DNA of 13,266 nucleotides, taken from the NCBI GenBank assembly GCA_035527715.1, contig DATKZY010000172.1:1-13266 (forward strand), read 5' to 3'. Position numbers and translations under genes: made by a program. Within the stretch, counting starts at the first letter, position 1. Every line of letters begins with the position of its first letter. Origin of the DNA: DSUN01 sp035527715. Its GTDB lineage: Bacteria; Planctomycetota; PUPC01; DSUN01. Shown here one piece after another: positions 1-8,320 of the stretch. Under the pieces are notes generated by a model. The model was not told where the DNA came from. It ran no database searches and worked only from the letters and a program-made list of their open reading frames with translations.

Positions 1-299
1 AGGTGCTTGCAGGAATCGAATCGCTCGCGCCGAGCCTGCCCCCCGCCCTCGTCGCCTTCGGCAAGTTCCAGTGGCTCTACTTCTGCCTGGCGCTCTTCGC
101 CGTGTCGGTGGTGGTGATTGTCGCGGTGAGCCTGCTCACCCCGCCGCCCCCGGCGAAGAAGCTCGACGGGTTGACCTATGGCACCGTGTCGGCCGAGGGC
201 CGCGACGAGGCCCGGCGCTCCTGGAGCGCCTGGGACGTCGTGAATACCGCCATCATCCTCTCCGTCATCGCGGCCGTCTATCTCTACTTCACCGGCTGA
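1..299 (+). CDS. Sodium:solute symporter (SSS family), C-terminal fragment
   Basis: Only the last ~98 codons are present; the gene runs off the left edge and the first complete codon starts at base 3. Two hydrophobic stretches are visible: residues ~23-46 (from FQWLYFCLALF to VSLL) and ~77-96 (WDVVNTAIILSVIAAVYLYF). Between them is a polar loop with SLLTPPPPAKKLDGLTYGTV followed by a charged RDEARRSW stretch. This TM - 'LTPPPP..KLxGLTY.TV' - TM ending is typical of the C terminus of SSS-family sodium/sugar-type symporters in PVC bacteria (family knowledge). The role would be sodium-driven uptake of a sugar or other small organic solute across the inner membrane. The stop codon overlaps the Shine-Dalgarno of the next gene, so the two are very likely co-transcribed and the solute is probably a product of the downstream hydrolases. 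The exact substrate cannot be read from the fragment. Confidence 0.82.
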   Translation, partial: VLAGIESLAPSLPPALVAFGKFQWLYFCLALFAVSVVVIVAVSLLTPPPPAKKLDGLTYGTVSAEGRDEARRSWSAWDVVNTAIILSVIAAVYLYFTG

Positions 300-309
300 G
301 GAGAAACTC

Positions 310-2643
310 GTGCAGTCGTCGCTTGCTATCCTGGCTCTGGGCGTGGCGTCGGTGGCTATCGCGGGCACCCACGCGAAGCTCGTGCCCGTGAAGTTCACCG
401 ACGTGAGGATCGCCGATGCCTTCTGGGCGCCGAGGATCGAGGTCAACCGCACGAAGTCCATTCCGCACGTCCTGGAGCAGTGCGAGAAGACGGGGCGGAT
501 CAACAACTTCGCCTACATCGCCAAGGAATCGAAGGAGGCGTTCCGCGGCCACGTGTTCCACGACTCCGACGTGGTGAAGGTGCTCGAGGGCGTGGCCCAC
601 TCGCTGGCGACCCACCCCGACAAGGCCCTGGAGGCCCGTCTCGAGCAGATCATCGGCTGGATGGCCAAGGGGCAGCAGCCCGACGGCTACCTCAACACCT
701 ACTTCATCGCGAAGGGCCTCGACAAGCGCTGGACGGGCCTGCAGCACGCCCACGAGCTGTACTGCGCGGGACACATGTTCGAGGCCGCCGTCGCGCACTA
801 CGAGGCCACGGGGCGCAAGACCTTCCTCGATGTGGCCTCCAAGTACGCCGATCACATTGACAGCGTGTTCGGCCCCACCAAGCGCCACGGCATCGCCGGG
901 CACCCCGAGATCGAGCTGGCCCTGGTGAAGCTCTGGCGCGCCACAGGCGAGGAACGCTACCTGAAGCTCGCCCAGTTCCTCGTCGAGGAGCACGGGCAGC
1001 CGACGCACAAGCTCTTCGGCACCTACTGCCAGGACCACAAGCCCATCCGCGAGCAGGACGAGGCGGTCGGCCACTGCGTCCGCGCGATGTACCTCTACAG
1101 CGGCGTGACGGATCTCGCGATGATCACCGGCGACCAGGGCTATATTGACGCCCTCGAGAAGCTGTGGCAGGACATCGTGACGCGCAAGATGTACATCACG
1201 GGCAGCATCGGCGTGCAGCGCCACGGCGAGGGGTTTGCGCAGCCCTATCTCCTGCCCAACTACGATGCCTATTGCGAGACGTGTGCCGCCATCGGCATGG
1301 TCTTCTGGAACCACCGCATGATGCTGCTCAAGGGCGAGGGACGCTTCGCCGACATCGTCGAGCGGAACCTCTACAATGGCCTGATGTCGGCGGTGTCGCT
1401 CGACGGCATGAAGTGCTTCTATGTCAACCCGCTCGCCAGCCGCGGCAACCTGCATCGCTCGCCCTGGCACGGCTGCTCGTGCTGCCCGACGAACATGGTG
1501 CGCTTCCTCCCCGCCTTGGGGCAATACGTCTACGCCGCATCGGCCGCGGGCGATGCCGTCTACGTTGCCCACTACGTCGCCGGCTCGGGCGTTGTGGCGC
1601 TCAAGGACGGCAAGGTGAAGCTCACGCAGAAGACCCGCTATCCGTGGGACGGCGGCGTGCAGATTGGCGTCGAGCCGCAGGGCATTTCGGACTTCGCCGT
1701 GTGCGTGCGTATCCCCGACTGGTGCGAGGGAGCCACGGCGAAGCTCAACGGCCAGGCCATCGAGACGAAACCTGACAAGGGCTTCGTCGCCATTCGCCGC
1801 ACGTGGAAGGCGGGCGACGTGGTGGAACTCGAGCTGCCGATGCCCATCCGCCAGGTGGCCGCGGCCCCCGAAGTCGCGGATGATGTCGGACGGCTCGCCA
1901 TTCAGCGCGGCCCGATCGTCTACTGCCTCGAGGGCTGCGACCACTCGACTTCAGTGAGCCAGATCGCCATCCAGAAAGGCGCGAAGCTCGAAGCGAAGTC
2001 CGAGCCCGACCTCCTGGGCGGCGTGGTGGTCATCAAGGGGCAGGGGCAGCGGCAAGGCTTCGAGCTGAAGGACGACGGCTCCATCGCCCAGGCATCGGGC
2101 ACGGTGGACATCACGGCCGTTCCCTATTTCGCCTGGGACAACCGCGAGCCCGGCGAAATGGTCGTGTGGGTGCCCGCCGAGCTTCCCGCTGCCTCCAAGC
2201 CAGAAAACGTCACCATCGCCATCTTCGCCAAGACGTCCGCCTCGCACCAGTGGCAGGCCGACCACATCCGCGCCCTCAACGACGGCCTGCTGCCGAAGAA
2301 CTCGATTGACCACGACGTGCCCCGCTTCACCTGGTGGGACCACAAGGGCACGACCGAATGGGTCGGCTACGAGTTCGACAAGGCCGTGCCGCTCGCCAGG
2401 GCCGAGGTCTACTGGTTCGATGACACGGGCAAAGGCGGCTGCCGTGTCCCGAAGTCCTGGCGCCTCCTTTGGCGCGATGGCAACGACTGGAAGCCCGTCG
2501 AGGCCGCAGGGGCCTATGGCGTCGAGAAGGACAAGCTCAACGCCGTCGCCTTCAAGCCTGTCACCACCAAGTCCCTCCGCCTCGAGGTCGAGCTTCAGCC
2601 CGGCTTCTCGGGCGGCATCCTGGAGTGGCGAGTGTCGAAGTAG
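310..2643 (+). CDS. GH127-family (DUF1680) beta-L-arabinofuranosidase-like glycoside hydrolase, secreted
   Basis: A 777-residue protein with a GTG start; AGGAG lies at 299-303, 6 nt upstream and overlapping the previous stop. The N terminus is hydrophobic with an AxA-like site (THA, ~residue 22), suggesting export, although the n-region lacks Lys/Arg. Residues ~30-420 match the (alpha/alpha)6-barrel of GH127. The known catalytic set of HypBA1 (acid/base Glu322; zinc site Glu338, Cys340, Cys417, Cys418, with Cys417 the nucleophile) can be placed here: E307 in HGEGF, E323 and C325 in YCETC, and C391/C392 in CSCCPTN. The E307-E323 spacing of 16 is the same as in HypBA1. Beta-sandwich regions follow, then a C-terminal domain (~640-777, with EWVGYEF, WRLLWRDGNDW and LRLEVEL) that resembles an F5/8-type or CBM32 carbohydrate-binding domain. 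The expected reaction is release of terminal beta-L-arabinofuranose; other GH127/GH146-related sugars are possible. It lies between a symporter and a sulfatase, which fits a glycan-use operon. Confidence 0.88.
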   Translation: MQSSLAILALGVASVAIAGTHAKLVPVKFTDVRIADAFWAPRIEVNRTKSIPHVLEQCEKTGRINNFAYIAKESKEAFRGHVFHDSDVVKVLEGVAHSLATHPDKALEARLEQIIGWMAKGQQPDGYLNTYFIAKGLDKRWTGLQHAHELYCAGHMFEAAVAHYEATGRKTFLDVASKYADHIDSVFGPTKRHGIAGHPEIELALVKLWRATGEERYLKLAQFLVEEHGQPTHKLFGTYCQDHKPIREQDEAVGHCVRAMYLYSGVTDLAMITGDQGYIDALEKLWQDIVTRKMYITGSIGVQRHGEGFAQPYLLPNYDAYCETCAAIGMVFWNHRMMLLKGEGRFADIVERNLYNGLMSAVSLDGMKCFYVNPLASRGNLHRSPWHGCSCCPTNMVRFLPALGQYVYAASAAGDAVYVAHYVAGSGVVALKDGKVKLTQKTRYPWDGGVQIGVEPQGISDFAVCVRIPDWCEGATAKLNGQAIETKPDKGFVAIRRTWKAGDVVELELPMPIRQVAAAPEVADDVGRLAIQRGPIVYCLEGCDHSTSVSQIAIQKGAKLEAKSEPDLLGGVVVIKGQGQRQGFELKDDGSIAQASGTVDITAVPYFAWDNREPGEMVVWVPAELPAASKPENVTIAIFAKTSASHQWQADHIRALNDGLLPKNSIDHDVPRFTWWDHKGTTEWVGYEFDKAVPLARAEVYWFDDTGKGGCRVPKSWRLLWRDGNDWKPVEAAGAYGVEKDKLNAVAFKPVTTKSLRLEVELQPGFSGGILEWRVSK

Positions 2644-2671
2644 GGCGCCTCACAGAAGGAGGACGGCTGAA

Positions 2672-4132
2672 ATGGCTACCACGCGTCGAGAGTTCCTTGG
2701 GGCGATGGGTGGCGCGGCGTGCGTCGGTGCGCTGCGACAGGCGCTGGCAGGGGAGGCCCCGGCGAGCAAGCTGCCCAACGTCGTGCTGTGCATGGCCGAC
2801 GACCAGGGCTGGGGCGACATGGCCTACAACGGCCACCCCGTGCTCAAGACGCCGCACTTCGACGCCATGGCCGCCGCGGGCCTGCGTTTCGACCGCTTCT
2901 ACGCCGCGGCGCCCGTCTGCTCGCCGACGCGCGGCAGCGTGATGACGGGCCGCCACCCGAACCGCTTCGGCTGCTTCAAGTGGGGCCACACGCTCCGGCC
3001 GCAGGAGATCACCATCGCCGAGGCGCTCAAGACCGCCGGCTACGCGACCGGCCACTTCGGCAAGTGGCACCTCGGCTCCGTGCGCAAGGGCAGCCCCGTG
3101 CACCCCGGGGCCAGCGGGTTCGACGAGTGGTTCTCGGCGCCCAATTTCTTCGACAACGACCCGGTGATGAGCCGCGAGGGCGTGGCCGTGCCCACGAAGG
3201 GTGAAAGCTCGATGGTCACGGTGGACGCCGCCCTCGAATTCATCCGCAAGCACGCGAAGGGGCCGAAGCCGTTCCTGGCCGTCGTGTGGTTCGGCTCGCC
3301 CCACGGCCCGCACCAGGCCGCCGAGGAGTTCCGCAAGCTCTACGCCGAGCAGGGCAAGAAGAGCGACTTCCTCGGCGAGATCACGGGGATGGACGCGGCC
3401 TTCGGCAAGCTCCGAAACGAGCTGCGGACGCTCGGCCTCCGCGAGAACACAATCCTGTGGTATTGCAGCGACAACGGCGGCCTCGACGCGAAGACCACCG
3501 GCGGGCGGGGCAAGAAGGGCAGCATCTACGAGGGCGGGCTCCGTGTGCCCGGCATTCTCGAATGGCCCGCACGCATCCCGAAGCACCACGTGACCAACGT
3601 GCCGTGCAACACGTCGGACATCTATCCCACGCTGCTCGAAATCACCGGCGTCACGATGCCCAATCAGCCGCCGCTCGACGGCGTGAGCCTCGTGCCGCTC
3701 CTGGACGGCAAGATGGACGCCCGGCCGAAGCCGATGGGCTTCTGGGACCACCCGACCGGCGGCATCGGCACCCCGAGCAAGCAGTGGATGGCCGAGCTGC
3801 TCGAGGCCCAGAAGACCGGCAAGGAGCCCGACAACCCCGCCCGCCTCCGCCTGGATGCCCGCGAGATCAAGCGGCAGTATCCCGAGGATGCCTTCCCCGG
3901 CCACGCCGCCTGGCTCGACTGGCCGTGGAAGCTCCATCGCATCGAGGCGAAGACCGGCGCGGTCAAGATTGAGCTGTATAGCCTTGCCGACGACGCCGAC
4001 GAGAAGAACGACTTGGCCGCCCAGCAGCCCGAGCGGGTCAAGGCCATGCGTCTGGCACTCGAAGCCTGGCTGCTGTCGGTCATCCGCAGCCTCAACGGCC
4101 GCGACTACCCGCAGGGCCGCCGTGAATCGTGA
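2672..4132 (+). CDS. Type I (formylglycine) sulfatase, Tat-exported
   Basis: A 486-residue protein. The ATG is set by AAGGAGG at 2656-2662 (9 nt spacing) and by the Tat motif that follows directly (TRREFLG, residues 4-10, then a hydrophobic run ending near ALAG, residue 27). The open frame extends further upstream, but that part is the GH127 gene read out of frame. Sulfatase hallmarks are all present: D43 D44 (metal site, MADDQGWGD), C83 in CSPTR (the CxPxR motif whose Cys becomes formylglycine), R87, GKWHLG (K130, H132), SPHGPH (H211, H214), SDNGG (D267, N268) and GKKGSIYEGG (K282). It should hydrolyse a sulfate ester, probably on a carbohydrate, in the periplasm or outside the cell; it needs a maturase (anSME or FGE) not seen here. 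Length is normal for family S1. It starts 28 nt after the GH127 gene, suggesting one operon acting on a sulfated glycan. Subfamily and target sugar cannot be assigned. Confidence 0.93.
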   Translation: MATTRREFLGAMGGAACVGALRQALAGEAPASKLPNVVLCMADDQGWGDMAYNGHPVLKTPHFDAMAAAGLRFDRFYAAAPVCSPTRGSVMTGRHPNRFGCFKWGHTLRPQEITIAEALKTAGYATGHFGKWHLGSVRKGSPVHPGASGFDEWFSAPNFFDNDPVMSREGVAVPTKGESSMVTVDAALEFIRKHAKGPKPFLAVVWFGSPHGPHQAAEEFRKLYAEQGKKSDFLGEITGMDAAFGKLRNELRTLGLRENTILWYCSDNGGLDAKTTGGRGKKGSIYEGGLRVPGILEWPARIPKHHVTNVPCNTSDIYPTLLEITGVTMPNQPPLDGVSLVPLLDGKMDARPKPMGFWDHPTGGIGTPSKQWMAELLEAQKTGKEPDNPARLRLDAREIKRQYPEDAFPGHAAWLDWPWKLHRIEAKTGAVKIELYSLADDADEKNDLAAQQPERVKAMRLALEAWLLSVIRSLNGRDYPQGRRES

Positions 4133-4133
4133 C

Positions 4134-4161
4134 TTGACTCGCCGCGTGCGCCCCCGATAAT
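4134..4161 (+). promoter_or_regulatory. Sigma70-type promoter upstream of the GH-like/peptidase pair
   Basis: TTGACT at 4134-4139 (5 of 6 to the -35 consensus) is followed after 16 nt by GATAAT at 4156-4161 (5 of 6 to the -10 consensus). It starts 2 bases after the sulfatase stop and leaves about 40 nt of leader before AGGAG (4197-4201) and the ATG at 4208. Two near-consensus boxes at proper spacing in such GC-rich DNA are unlikely by chance, so a separate transcription start here is a reasonable inference. Read-through from the upstream genes is still possible because no terminator hairpin is seen in the gap. Confidence 0.55.
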
Positions 4162-4207
4162 GCTGGGCACCGCGTTGACCCGTCGCCCGAACTGACAGGA
4201 GAAGCTG

Positions 4208-7200
4208 ATGAAGCTCGAGAAGTTCCAGAACCCGCCCGCTCTGCTGCGCCCGGCGCCCTTCTGGGCGATTAACGACCGGATCTCCCCTGAGGAGACGGCG
4301 CGGCAGATGGCCGAGATGATTGACAAGGGCCTCTCGGGCGGCTTCTTCCACTCCAGGGCCGGCCTCACCACCGACTACCTGAGCGAAGAGTGGTTCACGG
4401 CCATGCGGGCCGCCCTCGAGGTCGCCGAGCGGAAGGACGGCTATCTGTGGCTCTACGACGAGGACCTGTGGCCCTCGGGCAACGCCGGCGGCCAGGTCGC
4501 CGCGACGAAGGAGGAATACCGCGAAGCCTACCTCGAGCCCGAGTACGTCGCCATCGGCGAAGCCCCGCTCGACGAGCCGCAGGGCGAGCCGAAGGCCGCC
4601 TACGTCGTCGAGGAGCGCGACGGGGCAGTGGTCCGCAAGCTGCGACGGGTGCCCTTCGCGGAGGCCGCTGCGGAGAAGGGCGCCGAACGCCTCCTCTTCC
4701 GCCGCTTCTACGTCGGCAAGACCGGCTGGTGGTCGGGCGAGTCGTACTGCAACCTGCTCCATCCCGACGTGACCAAGCGCTTCATCGAGCTGACCCACGA
4801 CGTCTACTTCCGTCACCTCGGCGAGCACTTCGGCAAGCGCGTCCCTGGCATCTTCACCGACGAGCCGCAGCTCTTCAGCCGCGCCACGGGCCTGCCCTGG
4901 TACGAGGGGATCCCCGACGCCTATCTGCGGCGGACGGGGCGCGACTTCTGGGCCGACCTGCCCTATCTCTTCTTCGACGGCGCCGAGTGCCGCCGCATCC
5001 GCCTCCTCGTCTATCGCACGATCCTGGGCCTGTTCTGCGAGCACTACTCGAAGCCCATCTACGACTGGTGCGAGAAGCACGGCATCGAGCACACCGGCCA
5101 CTACAACGCCGAGGACAGCTTCGCCGGCCAGCTCACCAACCATTGCGGCGGCATCGCCGCCCACTACCGCTACCAGCAACTGCCCGGCATTGACCACCTG
5201 TGCCGCCAGACCGACCCGCTGCTCTTCACCGTCAAGCAAACCAGCTCCGCCGCCCGCCAGCTCGGCCGCCGAGGCGTGCTCACCGAGATCTTCGGCGTCT
5301 CGCACCACACCAACACCTTCGAGGACTTCAAGTGGCTGGGCGACTACGATCTCGTCCTCGGCGCCACCTTCTTGGTGCCGCACCTCACCTGGTACTCGAT
5401 GCGCGGCAAGCGCAAGCGTGACTACCCGCCCAACTGGAACTACCAGCAGACCTACTGGGAGCATTTGAGGCCGCTCAACGACTACTTCACCCGCGTGGCC
5501 GCCGTGCTCACCGCCGGCAAGCCGCAGTGCGAGGTGCTCTTCCTGCACTCGATTGACGACGCCTCGGCCAGCTTCCGCCGCTCGGTCGTCACGGGCAAGC
5601 GCGCCGTGCCGCGCGGCGTCCCCGGCGTTGACCTCAATCGCGTGAACGAGTTGGACCGCATTCTCCGCAGCCTGCTCGAGGCGGCCCTCAACGCCGGCTA
5701 CGACGCCGACCTCGGCGACGAGGGCTATCTCGAGGACCTCGGCTCGGTGAAGGGCAAGCGGTTCGTCGTCGGCAAGATGAGCTACTCCGTGGTCGTTGTG
5801 CCCGAGGCCCAGAGCTGGCGGCCCAGCACCCATCAGCTCCTCAAGCAATTCGTCAAGGCCGGTGGCAAGGTTATCCTCACCGGTAGACCACCGACCGAGC
5901 TCGACTGCCAGCCCGCCGTTGAGGTCTGGCAGGAACTCGCCGCGACGAAGGGCGTGCTGTGCATCGCCGCCGGTGCCCGCGAGCTGCAGGACGCCCTCGA
6001 CAAGGTCGTGCGCCCGAGCTTCCGCCTCCGCTCGAACATGGGACGCCCGGTGCCTCACACCTACGTGCAGCACCGCAGGGACGGCGCCCAGCAGTTCCTC
6101 TTCATCGTCAACTCGAGCCGCGAGTCGCGGCAGACCTATCGCCTCACGCTCTTCGGCGCCGCGAAGAAGCCTGTCGCCCTCTGGAACCCGCTGAAGGGCA
6201 CGTGCGAGACACTCGAAGGCCAGGCTGTGGGCAAGGACCTCGTGGTCGAGCTCACGCTTCAGCCCGTCGGCTCGGCGATTGTGGCAGTGGGCAAGGACGT
6301 TGCCCGGGGCGCTAAGGCGGCACCGCTGCCCTGCGCCTGCGGGGGCGCCGCCCTGCCGTCGCCCACCACCTGGACGCATCGCCGCACGCAGGACAACGTG
6401 CTGGTCATGGACCGTCTGGCGTTCTCGCTGGACGGGGGGAAGACCTTCTCGGAGGAGGACGCCGAGTACCGCATTCGCCGACGCATCGCCGAGTACTTCG
6501 GCACGCGCGAATCGCTCGCCTGGCAGCCGTGGGTGGCGATCCGGAAGAAGCTTTTCGACGGGCGGGGCGGCCCCGTCGTCCTGCGCTACCGCTTCCATAA
6601 CGCGGCGAAGAAGGTCAACAAGGCCGCGGCCGTCATCGAAGACCTCCACAAGGGGCGGCTCGCCGTTAACGGCACCCCCGTCGAGACCGCCTGCTGCGGC
6701 TGGCACTGGGACCGCGGCTTCGGCAAGGTGGACATCACGAACCTGGTGAAGCGGGGCGAGAACGTCGTGGACTTCGCCCTCGACTACACGTTCCAGAGCG
6801 AGGTCGAGCAGGCCTACATCGTCGGCGACTTCGGCACCCGCCTCCGCACCCCCTCCGAGGGCGAGCTGTGCGACGAGCCGAAGACCCTCAAGAATGGCTC
6901 CTGGGTGGACCAGGGCTACTGCTTCTACCCAGGCAGCATGGTCTACGAGACACAGGTCACCCATCGCTCCAGGAAGGGGGTCCGCACGATCCTGCGCCTC
7001 CAGAATCCGTCGGGCATGCTCTTCCTCGTGCGCGTGAACGGCGCCGAGGCGGGGCGGATCCTGTGGCGGCCCTACAACGTGGACCTCACCCCGTTCCTCA
7101 AGGGCGGCAGGAACACGCTCGAGATCGAGGTCGTCTCCAGCGGCCAGAACGCCCACGGGCCGCTCCACGTCCGCCAGGGCGACTCCTTCCTCTGGTTCGG

Positions 7201-7300
7201 CCCCAACTCCTTCGAGGACGAGAACGTGCTGAGGAAGGAGTTCAGCCTCTTCGACTACGGCCTCCTGGGCGGGGCCGAACTGGTGCTTGTGAAGGACTGA
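4208..7300 (+). CDS. Large glycoside-hydrolase-like protein (uncharacterised, GH106-like N-terminal barrel, Gal-binding-like C terminus)
   Basis: A 1030-residue protein; AGGAG at 4197-4201 sits 6 nt before the ATG. There is no signal peptide (MKLEKFQNPPALLRPAPFWA), so it is probably cytoplasmic. The N terminus (PFWAIND..SPEETARQMAEM, GGFFHSRAGL, then YDEDLWPSG at residues 83-91) is typical of a TIM-barrel hydrolase group often labelled alpha-L-rhamnosidase or GH106-like. Candidate acidic catalytic residues are E219 (GIFTDEPQ), E302 (GHYNAED) and E360 (LTEIFG). Residues ~430-560 contain a Rossmann-like stretch (VLFLHS ... GGKVILTG) resembling the amidotransferase-like domain of some barrel hydrolases. 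A beta-rich part (~620-695) follows. The last ~250 residues contain two likely galactose-binding-like modules (VVLRYRFHN..LAVNGTPV..VDITNLV and TILRLQNP..VRVNG..VDLTPFLKGGRNTLEIEV). The substrate is unknown; rhamnoside, galactoside or another glycoside are all possible. It is tightly followed by an M28 peptidase. Confidence 0.72.
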   Translation: MKLEKFQNPPALLRPAPFWAINDRISPEETARQMAEMIDKGLSGGFFHSRAGLTTDYLSEEWFTAMRAALEVAERKDGYLWLYDEDLWPSGNAGGQVAATKEEYREAYLEPEYVAIGEAPLDEPQGEPKAAYVVEERDGAVVRKLRRVPFAEAAAEKGAERLLFRRFYVGKTGWWSGESYCNLLHPDVTKRFIELTHDVYFRHLGEHFGKRVPGIFTDEPQLFSRATGLPWYEGIPDAYLRRTGRDFWADLPYLFFDGAECRRIRLLVYRTILGLFCEHYSKPIYDWCEKHGIEHTGHYNAEDSFAGQLTNHCGGIAAHYRYQQLPGIDHLCRQTDPLLFTVKQTSSAARQLGRRGVLTEIFGVSHHTNTFEDFKWLGDYDLVLGATFLVPHLTWYSMRGKRKRDYPPNWNYQQTYWEHLRPLNDYFTRVAAVLTAGKPQCEVLFLHSIDDASASFRRSVVTGKRAVPRGVPGVDLNRVNELDRILRSLLEAALNAGYDADLGDEGYLEDLGSVKGKRFVVGKMSYSVVVVPEAQSWRPSTHQLLKQFVKAGGKVILTGRPPTELDCQPAVEVWQELAATKGVLCIAAGARELQDALDKVVRPSFRLRSNMGRPVPHTYVQHRRDGAQQFLFIVNSSRESRQTYRLTLFGAAKKPVALWNPLKGTCETLEGQAVGKDLVVELTLQPVGSAIVAVGKDVARGAKAAPLPCACGGAALPSPTTWTHRRTQDNVLVMDRLAFSLDGGKTFSEEDAEYRIRRRIAEYFGTRESLAWQPWVAIRKKLFDGRGGPVVLRYRFHNAAKKVNKAAAVIEDLHKGRLAVNGTPVETACCGWHWDRGFGKVDITNLVKRGENVVDFALDYTFQSEVEQAYIVGDFGTRLRTPSEGELCDEPKTLKNGSWVDQGYCFYPGSMVYETQVTHRSRKGVRTILRLQNPSGMLFLVRVNGAEAGRILWRPYNVDLTPFLKGGRNTLEIEVVSSGQNAHGPLHVRQGDSFLWFGPNSFEDENVLRKEFSLFDYGLLGGAELVLVKD

Positions 7301-7301
7301 G

Positions 7302-8246
7302 ATGCCCAGCGACCCGATCCCCGCGCTACTGAGGCGGGTGGATGAGAAGCGCATCCGAAGGGACACCTTCTATCTTGCGAAGGAGCCGCTGCGCTTCCGC
7401 AAGCTCAACTGCACCCTCCCCGGCCACGCGAAGACGACCCTCGATGAGACCGACGACTTCATCCAGGCGCGGCTGGAGTCCTGCGGCTACGCCGTCGAGC
7501 GCCAGGGCTGCCTCGCCCAGGCCTTCCGCCGCGACCGCACGAAGAACATCCATCACCAGTACTCGCCGCCGCACGCCCACGACCCGTGGCACGTCGCCTG
7601 GAACCTCTCGGCGCGAAAGACCGGCGCGGCGGCCCCCGACGAGACCATTCTGCTCATCGCGCACAAGGACTCGCAGAGCTGGATCGACTCGCCCGGGGCG
7701 AACGACAACGCCCTCGGCACGGCGGTGAATCTCGAGCTGGCCCGCGTGCTGGCCCGCTATCGGTCGCAGCGCTCGTTCTGGTTCCTCTTCTGCAACGAGG
7801 AGCACTGGCCGTGGACGAGTGTGACCGCCGCCCGCAATGCCCGCCTCCGCGGCGAGCGGATCATCGCCCTGTTCAACATTGACGGGCCCGGCGTCCGAAG
7901 ACCCGAGGACCGTGCCGCCGGCCGCATGACCTGCTTCTCCGTCTACTATGCCCCCGAGGCCGAACGTCTCGCCGACCTCATGGCCGAGGTGAATCGCGAG
8001 TACGCCCTCGGCCTCCTCCCCGCGCGCCAGAAGGTCGAGCGACCAGGGAACGACGACGGCTCGTTCATCAAGGAGGGCTACCGCATGGCCGTCCACAACA
8101 TCGGCTCCGCCCCCTATGCCGACCCGAACTACCACCTCGAGGGCGACATCCCGGAGCACTGCGACTTCCCCAGCGCGACGGCGACGGCCCGTGCCACCCT
8201 CGCCGCCGCCGTGCGGCTCGACCTCGGGTGGAAATTTCCCGCCTGA
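7302..8246 (+). CDS. M28-family zinc metallopeptidase (aminopeptidase-like)
   Basis: A 314-residue protein whose ATG is 1 nt after the previous stop; GAAGGA at 7291-7296 gives a Shine-Dalgarno 5 nt away, so translation is probably coupled to the GH-like gene. The complete two-zinc M28 site is visible: H121 (IAHKDS), D135 (GANDNALG, the bridging Asp, with the NDN form also known from Streptomyces griseus aminopeptidase), E166/E167 (CNEEHW, base plus ligand), D194 (FNIDGPG) and H278 (PNYHLEGD). The protein should be an active exopeptidase or a related amide hydrolase. It has no signal peptide or membrane segment, so the cytoplasm is expected. The N-terminal ~110 residues (with LNCTLPGHAKTTLDETDDFI) form a small leader region common in M28 proteins. 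Pairing with a glycosidase suggests a glycopeptide or sugar amide as the shared substrate; this is inference only. Confidence 0.87.
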   Translation: MPSDPIPALLRRVDEKRIRRDTFYLAKEPLRFRKLNCTLPGHAKTTLDETDDFIQARLESCGYAVERQGCLAQAFRRDRTKNIHHQYSPPHAHDPWHVAWNLSARKTGAAAPDETILLIAHKDSQSWIDSPGANDNALGTAVNLELARVLARYRSQRSFWFLFCNEEHWPWTSVTAARNARLRGERIIALFNIDGPGVRRPEDRAAGRMTCFSVYYAPEAERLADLMAEVNREYALGLLPARQKVERPGNDDGSFIKEGYRMAVHNIGSAPYADPNYHLEGDIPEHCDFPSATATARATLAAAVRLDLGWKFPA

Positions 8247-8257
8247 ACGGGTATGAT
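8229..8257 (+). promoter_or_regulatory. Possible promoter for the DUF1080 pair
   Basis: TATGAT at 8252-8257 is a 5-of-6 match to the -10 box. TGGAAA at 8229-8234, 17 nt upstream, matches the -35 box at only 4 of 6. The boxes span the stop codon of the M28 gene, and the -10 lies about 63 nt before the next ATG at 8321. The 74-bp gap is one of the longer ones in the window, which leaves room for a new start site, but the -35 is weak and this is only a candidate. Confidence 0.28.
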
Positions 8258-8320
8258 CGTGCCGCTGGGCGCGGACGCCGTGCCCGATGCCCGATTCCTG
8301 CCATCGTTGAGGGAACTCGA

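Noticed and set aside
289..1944. A 551-codon minus-strand open frame
   Set aside because: It lies fully opposite the GH127 gene, whose catalytic residues are all in place; the antisense protein shows no family features.
2306..2671. N-terminal extension of the sulfatase frame into the GH127 gene
   Set aside because: The extension reads the GH127 C-terminal domain out of frame and is Ser/Arg/Pro-rich; the Tat signal and AAGGAGG place the start at 2672.
2561..7366. A 1601-codon open frame on the minus strand covering three genes
   Set aside because: It is antisense to genes with clear families and motifs. Its protein is a low-complexity run of Val, Ala, Glu, Leu, Gly and Arg without recognisable domains, as expected when GC-rich codon bias removes stop codons from the opposite strand.
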